DNA of 64,000 nt, taken from NCBI GenBank assembly GCA_964414415.1, contig CAYPWJ010000005.1, positions 44,450 to 108,449 on the forward strand, read 5' to 3'. Below the pieces are notes generated by a model. It saw nothing but the letters and a program-made list of their open reading frames with translations, was not told the DNA's origin and made no database searches. This stretch comes from CAZESS01 sp964414415. Lineage in GTDB: Archaea; Thermoplasmatota; E2; UBA202; DSCA01. Both the position numbers and the translations under genes were made by a program. Every line of letters starts with the position of its first letter. Positions within the stretch are counted from its first letter, which is position 1. Shown piece after piece: positions 7,697-15,067 of the stretch.

Positions 7697-10359
7697 AGGA
7701 AAAGCTGGATCACGCGCTCCGGGAGGTCATGCAACGCGAGGGGCTCGAGGAGCTCACGGAGCCGCAGCGCCGGGCGCTGCCACCACTACTCCAGGGTGAC
7801 AACTGCCTCGTCATCGCGCCCACCGGGATGGGCAAGACCGAGGCGGCGTTGATACCGCTCTTCCAGCGCCTGCTCGACGGCGGCACCTCGGCGGGCGTCA
7901 GCCTGCTCTATGTCACGCCGCTGCGGGCGCTCAACCGTGACATGCTCCGCCGGACGCTGTCCTGGGGCGAGCAGCTGGGCATCGACATCGCCGTCCGCCA
8001 CGGCGACACGACGCGGAAGGAACGGCGGCGGCAGTCGCTGCATCCACCGGACATGCTCATCACGACGCCGGAGACAGTGCAGATACTGTTCACCGGCTCC
8101 CGACTCAGGAAGAGCCTGGAGGACGTTCGCTCCGTCGTCGTCGACGAGGTACACGAGCTTGCCGGCACCGAGCGAGGGGCACAGCTGAGCGTGGCGCTGG
8201 AGCGCATCGAGGCGCTGGCCGGCCCGGTGCAGCGGGTCGGGCTGTCCGCGACCGTCGGCTCGCCGGAGGAGGTCGCCCGGTTTTTGAGCGGCGGCGACCC
8301 CGTCGAGATAATCGAGGCGATGGGCGGCAAAGACATGGACATAGACGTGCTGCTGCCCGAGGTCACCACCAGCGATAGAAAGCGGGCTGCAGCGCTGGCA
8401 ATCGATGCCAGGATGGCGGCGGTGCTCCGCGTCGTCCAGCAGATACTCAAGGAGCACGTGTCGGTGCTGCTGTTCGTCAACACCCGGGATACGGCGGAGC
8501 TGCTCGCTGCGCATCTACACGAGGTCGACGCCTCAATCGAGGTGCACCATGGCTCCCTGTCGAAGGACAGCCGCATCGCCGCGGAGGATGCATTCAAAAA
8601 CGGCGAGGTGAAGGCCCTCATCTGCACCTCGTCGCTTGAACTCGGCATCGACGTCGGCCACACCGACTACGTCATCCAGTTCAACTCCCCTCGGCAGGTC
8701 ACGAGGCTGGTGCAGCGCGTCGGCCGAAGCGAGCACCGTGCGGGTGCAACCGCCAGGGGCGCCGTCATCGCCACCAATCCCGAGGACTACGCCGAGGCGA
8801 CGGTCATCGCCCAGCGGACCATGCACGGCGAGCTGGAGCCGACGCGCATCCGCCGCAAACCGCTGGCGGTCCTCGCCAACCAGCTTATCTCCATCGCCAT
8901 GGAGTACCGGAGCATAGAGAGCGACGCGCTGTTCAATCTGATCCACGGTGCAATGCCATTCCAGGACCTGGAGCGAGAGACGTTCGAGGCGGTGCTGGAG
9001 CAGCTCCACCGGCAGCGCATCCTGTGGTACGACGGCGACAGCGTCAACCGCAAGCGGAAATCCCGGCAGTACTTCCTCGACAACATCTCGATGATCCCCG
9101 ACGAGAAAAACATCGACGTCGTCGACCTGTCCAGCAACGAGCAGATCGGGACGCTCGACGAAAGCTTCGTCGTCGACTACTGCGAGCCCGGCGCGCAGTT
9201 CATCATGCAGGGCCGGACCTGGGAGGTCGTCGAGCGCGGCGAGGTGCTCAGGGTGGCGCCGGCCGGCCGGACCAGCACGACGCCCGACTGGACGGGCGAG
9301 GAGATACCGGTCCCCTTCGAGGTCGCCCGTGCCGTCGGCGTCATGCGCCGGCGGGCTGCAGCCGGCGGGGACGTCGACGACGTCATCAGCGAGCAGGTCA
9401 GACGGCAGCAGGACGAGGGCTTTGCAGTGCCCTCCGACCAGCTGCTGACCATTGAAGTCGGCGAGGAAACCATCTACCTCTCCACGCACTTCGGCAGCCG
9501 GACCAACGAAACCGTCGGCCGGCTCGCGGCGTCGCTGCTGGCGCAACGGCTGGGACAAAGCGTCGGCATGGACAGCGACAGCTACCGCATCTACCTGCGC
9601 ATCGCCCGGCCCATCCCCACCTCGCTGGTAACGGAGGTGCTGACCTCCATCGAGCCCGGCAACGTCGAAGCACTGCTCAGAGTCATCCTCCGCCGCAGCT
9701 CCTATATCCGGTGGGAGCTCGTCAAGGTCGCCCGGAAGTTCGGGGTGCTCAGCAAGGACGCCGACCCCTACCTGCTGTCGATGGAGACGCTCATGGATGT
9801 CTTCTCAGGGATGCCGCTCATGGAGGAGGTCATCGACCGCGTGATATGGGAGAAAATGGACGTCGAGCACGCGATGCAGGCGCTGCAGGAGCTCCGGGAC
9901 GGCACCCTGGCGGTGGAGGAGCAGCACGTCTCGCCGATGTCACTGCAGGGTGAGTCACCAAGGGGCGAGATACTCCGGCCGGGCGACGTCGACGCGGCGG
10001 TCCTCCGCTCGCTCGAGAAGCGGCTCATGAAGGCACGGGTCACGCTACGCTGCATGAACTGCAGCCACGAGTGGCACAGCACCGTGACGCGCGCCACGCC
10101 GCAGTGCCCGCAGTGCGGGAGCCGCATGGTCGCCGTCGCCCGCGGCAGCCTCGGCAGCCGGAGTCACGACGAGCTGGTGAAGAGCGCGTCGCTGGTCGCC
10201 GAATACGGCAGGAAGGCGATGCTGACGCTGGCGGGCTACGGCGTCGGCCCACAGACGGCAGCGCGCATCCTCGGGAAGCAACTCGAGGGCAACGCCCTGC
10301 TGAAAGAGATCCTGCAGGCCGAGATAACCTACAGCCGCACCAGGGAGTTCTGGGACTAA
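7693..10359 (+). CDS. lhr: Lhr-type superfamily 2 DEAD/DEAH helicase with C-terminal zinc ribbon
   Basis: 888 aa. The start is the ATG overlapping the upstream stop. Helicase motifs are clear: Walker A APTGMGKTE (42-50), DEVH at 151-154, SATVGS (motif III), SSLELGIDVG and QRVGRSEHR (motif VI). The region after the RecA domains has the length and WH/Lhr-core features of Lhr (large helicase-related) proteins. The C-terminus adds a four-Cys zinc ribbon (787, 790, 805, 808) and a helical end (GYGVGPQTAARIL) that looks like a helix-hairpin-helix-type DNA-binding segment. Archaeal Lhr proteins are 3'-5' DNA or RNA helicases tied to repair and RNA quality control; which applies here is not visible. 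Confidence 0.9.
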   Translation: MKEKLDHALREVMQREGLEELTEPQRRALPPLLQGDNCLVIAPTGMGKTEAALIPLFQRLLDGGTSAGVSLLYVTPLRALNRDMLRRTLSWGEQLGIDIAVRHGDTTRKERRRQSLHPPDMLITTPETVQILFTGSRLRKSLEDVRSVVVDEVHELAGTERGAQLSVALERIEALAGPVQRVGLSATVGSPEEVARFLSGGDPVEIIEAMGGKDMDIDVLLPEVTTSDRKRAAALAIDARMAAVLRVVQQILKEHVSVLLFVNTRDTAELLAAHLHEVDASIEVHHGSLSKDSRIAAEDAFKNGEVKALICTSSLELGIDVGHTDYVIQFNSPRQVTRLVQRVGRSEHRAGATARGAVIATNPEDYAEATVIAQRTMHGELEPTRIRRKPLAVLANQLISIAMEYRSIESDALFNLIHGAMPFQDLERETFEAVLEQLHRQRILWYDGDSVNRKRKSRQYFLDNISMIPDEKNIDVVDLSSNEQIGTLDESFVVDYCEPGAQFIMQGRTWEVVERGEVLRVAPAGRTSTTPDWTGEEIPVPFEVARAVGVMRRRAAAGGDVDDVISEQVRRQQDEGFAVPSDQLLTIEVGEETIYLSTHFGSRTNETVGRLAASLLAQRLGQSVGMDSDSYRIYLRIARPIPTSLVTEVLTSIEPGNVEALLRVILRRSSYIRWELVKVARKFGVLSKDADPYLLSMETLMDVFSGMPLMEEVIDRVIWEKMDVEHAMQALQELRDGTLAVEEQHVSPMSLQGESPRGEILRPGDVDAAVLRSLEKRLMKARVTLRCMNCSHEWHSTVTRATPQCPQCGSRMVAVARGSLGSRSHDELVKSASLVAEYGRKAMLTLAGYGVGPQTAARILGKQLEGNALLKEILQAEITYSRTREFWD

Positions 10360-10388
10360 CGTTTTAAACGCCCTGCCGTTGCCGTGGC

Positions 10389-10811
10389 ATGCAGGTCAAA
10401 AAGCAGGGCAACATCTACATCGCCAAGTTCACAGAGGGCGACGCACTCGAGAACCTCGAAGGACTGGCACAACGCTTCGATATCCGTTCCGCCGTCATCC
10501 TGTCGGGCATCGGCATGCTTGACGAGGCATCGATCGGCTACTACGACGGCACGGAATATGCAACGACGACGCTGGAGGAACCGGCCGAACTGGTATCCAT
10601 GAACGGCAACGTCGGCCGCAAGCGAGATAGCAACACCGTGGCCTGCCACCTCCACGTGGCGCTGGCACAACGCGACCACACGCTGGTGGGCGGCCACCTC
10701 ATGAGCGGCAAAGTTGCCGTGGTCAACGAGATAGTGCTGCAGCGTCTCAAGCCCGGAACGATTCACCGGGTGGAAAACGAGCAGGGGCTGCTCGAGATGC
10801 AGCTCGAATGA
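10389..10811 (+). CDS. PPC/DUF296-domain protein
   Basis: 140-aa single-domain protein. It has the PPC (DUF296) signature: ILSGIGML near residue 40 and the metal-binding histidines CHLHVAL and GGHL. Related archaeal proteins are trimers with bound zinc; plant relatives pair this domain with AT-hooks, which are absent here. CGTTTTAAACG about 26 nt upstream supports a leaderless ATG at 10389. The stop codon directly abuts the stop of pdaD on the other strand. Confidence 0.82.
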   Translation: MQVKKQGNIYIAKFTEGDALENLEGLAQRFDIRSAVILSGIGMLDEASIGYYDGTEYATTTLEEPAELVSMNGNVGRKRDSNTVACHLHVALAQRDHTLVGGHLMSGKVAVVNEIVLQRLKPGTIHRVENEQGLLEMQLE

Positions 10812-11348
10812 TTATTCGAGGAACATAGCCGCAGCCAGAACCGTCGTCCACTGACCGGGTGTACCCGTGGCAGCGGCTCCCACACTTTGGGAGTGCACGA
10901 TGCGGCCGCTCATCCGGTACCGCTGCCGGCGTTCGTCCCACTGCTGCTCCGGGTCGAACTCCAGGCCGAGTGTCGTCGCCAGCATCGTCGCCGCCAGGTC
11001 TTCTGCATGATCGCCGGCCTGCCCCGCGCTTTCGTGCTCGCCGTGATACTCGGAGAGGTAGCCATACAGCGTCTCGTCGGCCGGCAGCGCCATCCCGACC
11101 GCCGCCGTGACATCGCTAGCCTCGCACGTCGTGTTTTTGGCCAGCACACAATACGTTATCTCGCCGGCGCGCAACCGCCGTTGTCCCTCCTCAAACGGGA
11201 CCACCTCGCAGCCCGGAGGAACGATGCTGGAGACCTCCACCAGGTTGCAGATGGCGACCCCGGCGTCGCGGAGCGCGAGCTCGAACGACTGCAGCCGATG
11301 CTTGTGGACGCCGGTGCCGCTTGTCAGGAAAAGCCTGGATGGACGCAT
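10812..11348 (-). CDS. pdaD: Pyruvoyl-dependent arginine decarboxylase
   Basis: 178 aa from the ATG at 11348, the start that gives MRPSRLFLTSGTG, the usual family N-terminus. The self-cleavage site is VSSIVPP, where the second Ser becomes the pyruvoyl group and the chain splits into beta and alpha subunits. The ENTTCEAS-like region (here KNTTCEASDVTAAVG) and YGYLSEYHG are family hallmarks. The enzyme makes agmatine from arginine, the first step of archaeal polyamine synthesis and agmatidine supply. A minus-strand TATA (GATTTATTATC) is about 26 nt upstream, so it is probably leaderless. Confidence 0.92.
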   Translation of the reverse strand: MRPSRLFLTSGTGVHKHRLQSFELALRDAGVAICNLVEVSSIVPPGCEVVPFEEGQRRLRAGEITYCVLAKNTTCEASDVTAAVGMALPADETLYGYLSEYHGEHESAGQAGDHAEDLAATMLATTLGLEFDPEQQWDERRQRYRMSGRIVHSQSVGAAATGTPGQWTTVLAAAMFLE

Positions 11349-11377
11349 CGTTGTGACATGCCCACGGGATAATAAAT

Positions 11378-12382
11378 CTATCGCAGGTGCTCCGCGACGA
11401 CCTGCGCGAGACCGACGACGTCTCCATGCCGTTTCAGCTGCAGGTAGCACTGCGGCGACGCGGTGACAACCGTCGCTTGTGTATCGGTCGCCGCCGCCAG
11501 CAGCCTTCGCGCCATTTCGTCCGCCATCTCTGGAAATGCCGCATGGAAGGCGAGGTCGCCGCCGCAGCAGCCGGACAGCTCGTGGTGCCCCTCGAATTCC
11601 ACGAGGTCGCCAGCCCGGCCGAGCAGCTCACGGGGCGCCTCGTATACCTCCAGCTTCCGGCCCAGCACCGAGGGGTCATGGTAGAGCATCGCTCCACCCC
11701 GGGCGTCGAGCTCGACATCCTGCCGGAGCAGGAACTCGGAGAGATGCAGCAGCTCCACCTCATCAGCGAGCGGCTGCAGCGCCAGCAGACCGCTCGGGCA
11801 GCTCACCACCAGGGTGTCGATTCCGTGCGCCTCGATGCGCTCCCGTATCGCCTCAAGCCGGGTATTGTCCACGCCGATGACGTCAAGCGGGCTGCCGCAG
11901 CATCCCTCGATAACGGCAACGTCGATGTCAAGATGGTCGAAGATGGCAAGGGCCGCGCTGCGGAGCTCCGGCGCCCGATAGGTAGCGACGCAACCCGGAA
12001 AAAAACCGATGGTGCCACCGTGGCTGTCGGGGCGCTTTTCTTCACCATACACGGTGCCGTGCTCCCGGATGTGGTTCACTATCTCCTCGTGAGCAGGCAG
12101 CAACGTCGTCAAATCGCGGCGTGCCGCCTGCACGATGTCGCGTATCGGTATCTTGGAGGGACAGTCCTGCTCGCATCGGCCGCAGAGCGGGCAGCGCTGC
12201 AGCGCCTCGACCAGCGATTGGTCCTCCTCGAGCTCGCCGGTGAGGAGACCGTTAGAGAGGAAGACTTTGCCGCGGCCGCTGTCCGCCTCGGTGCCGCCGA
12301 TGTCCAGCGTGGGGCAGTTCTGTTTGCAGTAGCCGCAGCCGGTGCAGCACATCAGGTCGTGTTTCAATGCTTCGAGATGCAT
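11378..12382 (-). CDS. Iron-sulfur subunit of a glycolate/D-lactate oxidase-type complex
   Basis: 334 aa. The N-terminus carries two [4Fe-4S] ferredoxin-type motifs, CTGCGYCKQNCPT and CPLCGRCEQDCPS. The C-terminal half has two cysteine-rich CCG domains (GCCGSP and SGCCGG), as in GlcF, LutA and HdrB-type electron-transfer subunits. It starts 4 nt after the stop of the FAD-oxidase gene, so the two form an operon and probably a complex that passes electrons from a 2-hydroxyacid to a quinone or other carrier. Confidence 0.87.
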   Translation of the reverse strand: MHLEALKHDLMCCTGCGYCKQNCPTLDIGGTEADSGRGKVFLSNGLLTGELEEDQSLVEALQRCPLCGRCEQDCPSKIPIRDIVQAARRDLTTLLPAHEEIVNHIREHGTVYGEEKRPDSHGGTIGFFPGCVATYRAPELRSAALAIFDHLDIDVAVIEGCCGSPLDVIGVDNTRLEAIRERIEAHGIDTLVVSCPSGLLALQPLADEVELLHLSEFLLRQDVELDARGGAMLYHDPSVLGRKLEVYEAPRELLGRAGDLVEFEGHHELSGCCGGDLAFHAAFPEMADEMARRLLAAATDTQATVVTASPQCYLQLKRHGDVVGLAQVVAEHLR

Positions 12383-12386
12383 GGTA

Positions 12387-13805
12387 TCACGGGTACCTCA
12401 GGTATTTGATGATGCTTCCCTGCCACTGCATGACCTTGCCGGGGTTCATGATGTTCTTCGGGTCGACCGCCTGCTTGATGTCGCGCATGAGCTGCAGCGT
12501 ATCCCGGCGCTCCAGCTGCATCCAGGGCGCCTTGGAGATGCCGATGCCATGCTCGCCGCTGACGGTCCCCTGAAGCTCCAGGACAGCGCGATAGATGGCG
12601 TCGACCGCTGCCTCGGCGCGGTCCCAGCTGCCCTCCTCCAGAGGATTGATGAGCACCTTTGTATGGAGGTTGCCGTCGCCCGCGTGGCCATAGGTGCCGA
12701 CCAGGATGTCGTGCTCGTCGGCGATCTCCTGGAATCGACGAATGGCGATGGGGATGCGGGAGATGGGGACTGACATGTCGTCGGCCAGCGAGACGGAGAC
12801 GGAGTCCTCGCCGTAGCGCGACAGCGATGGCAGCACGCTCTTGCGACCCTGCCACAGCGACGCCATCTCGTCTTCCTTGTGAGTGAAGTCGACCGTGGTG
12901 GCACCGCTCCCCCGGCAGATGTCCGCGACGGCTTCGATGTCCTCCTTGATGACCGCCTCGTCGCCGTCGACCTCGGCCAGGATGATAGCCTCGCACTCGG
13001 GCAGCCCGACACCGGTGGACTGGTTGACCGCCCGGATGCATACCTCGTCCATGATCTCCAGGCCGGAGGGCTGCAACCCGGATGCGACGACGTTTGAGAT
13101 GCCCTGCCCGGCCTGCTCGAGGTCGTCGAACGAGGCGATGGCGATCGCCCGGCTCTTTGGCAGCGGCAACAACCGCAGCGTTACCTTGGTGATGACGCCG
13201 AGGGTGCCCTCGCTGCCGACCATCAGCCGTGAGAGCTGGTAGCCAGACGAGTTCTTGATGGTCCGGGTGCCCATGTGCGCGACGGAGCCATCAGGCAGGA
13301 CGACCTCGAGGCCGAGGACGTAGTCACGGGTGGCGCCGTACTTGATGGCGCGCATCCCGGAGGCGTTGCAGGCCACCATGCCGCCGATGGTGCAGACGTC
13401 GCTGCTGCCGGGCGACGGCGGGAAAAAGAAGTTCTCTGGTGCCAGCTGCTCGTTGAGCTTCGCGTATATCACGCCCGGCTCGACGACGCAGTAGAGGTCG
13501 TCGACGTTGACCTCGAGCACCCGGTCCATCGCTGACATGTCAAGCACGATGCCACCCTGTATCGGCACAGCCTGGCCTGACAGCGCGGTGCCCGACCCGC
13601 GGGCCACCACCGGCACCTCGTGCTCGTGGGCGACGGTGACGATGTCGCTCACCTGATCGGTGCTGCGGGGCTGCACGACGACGTCGGGCGTCCGATGATG
13701 GATGGAGGCATCGAATCCATATGCATAGAGACCAGCCAGCGAGGTGATGAGCCGACCGTCGCCGACGACCTCCCGGAGCTCTTCCATGACCTGACTCGAA
13801 AGCAT
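12387..13805 (-). CDS. FAD-binding oxidase, GlcD / D-lactate dehydrogenase family
   Basis: 472 aa, the normal length for this family. It has the PCMH-type FAD-binding domain (VVARGSGTALSGQAVP for the FAD pyrophosphate, then SDVCTIGGMVACNASG and GSEGTLGVITKV) and the C-terminal FAD-oxidase domain with the conserved YGHAGDGNLH and SGEHGIG. The family oxidises D-lactate, glycolate or other 2-hydroxyacids; sequence alone does not choose between them. It is the first gene of a two-gene operon with the iron-sulfur subunit. Its TATA-like box near 13831 overlaps the end of the AT-rich island gene. Confidence 0.88.
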   Translation of the reverse strand: MLSSQVMEELREVVGDGRLITSLAGLYAYGFDASIHHRTPDVVVQPRSTDQVSDIVTVAHEHEVPVVARGSGTALSGQAVPIQGGIVLDMSAMDRVLEVNVDDLYCVVEPGVIYAKLNEQLAPENFFFPPSPGSSDVCTIGGMVACNASGMRAIKYGATRDYVLGLEVVLPDGSVAHMGTRTIKNSSGYQLSRLMVGSEGTLGVITKVTLRLLPLPKSRAIAIASFDDLEQAGQGISNVVASGLQPSGLEIMDEVCIRAVNQSTGVGLPECEAIILAEVDGDEAVIKEDIEAVADICRGSGATTVDFTHKEDEMASLWQGRKSVLPSLSRYGEDSVSVSLADDMSVPISRIPIAIRRFQEIADEHDILVGTYGHAGDGNLHTKVLINPLEEGSWDRAEAAVDAIYRAVLELQGTVSGEHGIGISKAPWMQLERRDTLQLMRDIKQAVDPKNIMNPGKVMQWQGSIIKYLRYP

Positions 13806-13828
13806 GGATGGATAATATACAGGATATT

Positions 13829-15067
13829 TTAAGCGTTGCCGTCAACAGCTTGGTTCTGTCCTAAAAATTCTTGCAATCTATCTCTATTTGCCTCAGGAAA
13901 TTTATCTTTATATAGCACTAATACTCGGTCTATTTGTGTAGCTTGGCCCTTTTTTTCATCTCCCCATATCCGACTGACTTTGTTTTCGGTGGGAAGTTTA
14001 TCTTCAATGATTGAAGCAAGTTTAAACTGCGTGTGAGGAGCTACCTCTTCCCAGAGCACGTTTGCCAATTTTGTGTGTCTCTCTTCGTTTCTTTTTCCTA
14101 TGTCACCGACAACGATTGCGGCCACGCCGTTATCTGCTAGCACCGACTCTATACTATGAAGGAATGTTAAGAAAAATTCGCCATAATTCCGACGGGAATA
14201 TGCGTCGCTCAAACATTGGTCAACTTTTTTTGGGTCAATATCAAGTAGCCATAGTCGAATCCAATTGTATTTCCCATATTTTATAATATTTATATAGGGA
14301 GGGGAACAAACCACCAATTTAACGCTGTTTTTTTCAAAATATTGGTTTTGAATTGAGGGTAAATCTCTAACATCTGCCAGATATGCTTTTCCTCGATTTG
14401 CAGGCAAATCATCCTCATATAGCCTATCAAGTTTATGTCTCAAGTTGTCGAAGGCATCTAAAGGTAATTTTTTCAAATTTTTTTCTTTGATATAGTTTCT
14501 TACATAGTTGGGAGACATGCTAAAGGTGTTCGGCATACTTATGCTGAGATAACTAGAGGTGTTACCGGATTTGTGATGCTGACCGTGTAAAATTCCTGCT
14601 AAGCAAGCTAATAAGAATCTGTCAATATCATCATTTTTATCAAGATTGTTTTTCAGATATACTATCTGTTCCAAGGTGGATTCATGAAAAAGCATCGATA
14701 TATCATCGGGAACACTGCGAATGTTATCTCCCCCAAAGTTGGTAGATAGCTCTAATATTCTATCTAATGCCTCATCTTTAGTGGGGGGTTTGAGTTTAGC
14801 TTCTGTTATGAGATGCGCTAGAGGATTCAAGTCTACACCTACTCCAACTCTACCTTCAAGACATGCTTGCAAAGGGGTAGTACCACTCCCACAAAACGGG
14901 TCAAGCACAACATCTCCTTCGTCGCTAAATAATTGAATAAAGTAATGTGGAATCCTTGGAGGAAAACTTGCCATATAAGAGCACATAGAATGAAATGAGT
15001 GCCCCCATCTTTTCCGAAGTAATCGCCAACGATTCTCATCCCACTTTGTTTTCGCCATTATATTCAC
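13829..15067 (-). CDS. DNA methyltransferase (amino-MTase), partner of GHKL ATPase
   Basis: 412 aa. The SAM-binding motif I is DPFCGSGTT (56-64) and the catalytic motif IV is SPPY (255-258), which points to an N4-cytosine or N6-adenine DNA methyltransferase. A motif X-like segment (FPPRIPHYFI) precedes motif I. The GTG start overlaps the ATPase stop (GTGA); an in-frame ATG at 15058 is an alternative. Codon choice is AT-rich, unlike every neighbour outside the island. Together with the upstream ATPase it probably forms a restriction-like or modification-dependent defence module. Target sequence is unknown and no nuclease gene is adjacent. Confidence 0.85.
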   Translation of the reverse strand: MNIMAKTKWDENRWRLLRKRWGHSFHSMCSYMASFPPRIPHYFIQLFSDEGDVVLDPFCGSGTTPLQACLEGRVGVGVDLNPLAHLITEAKLKPPTKDEALDRILELSTNFGGDNIRSVPDDISMLFHESTLEQIVYLKNNLDKNDDIDRFLLACLAGILHGQHHKSGNTSSYLSISMPNTFSMSPNYVRNYIKEKNLKKLPLDAFDNLRHKLDRLYEDDLPANRGKAYLADVRDLPSIQNQYFEKNSVKLVVCSPPYINIIKYGKYNWIRLWLLDIDPKKVDQCLSDAYSRRNYGEFFLTFLHSIESVLADNGVAAIVVGDIGKRNEERHTKLANVLWEEVAPHTQFKLASIIEDKLPTENKVSRIWGDEKKGQATQIDRVLVLYKDKFPEANRDRLQEFLGQNQAVDGNA

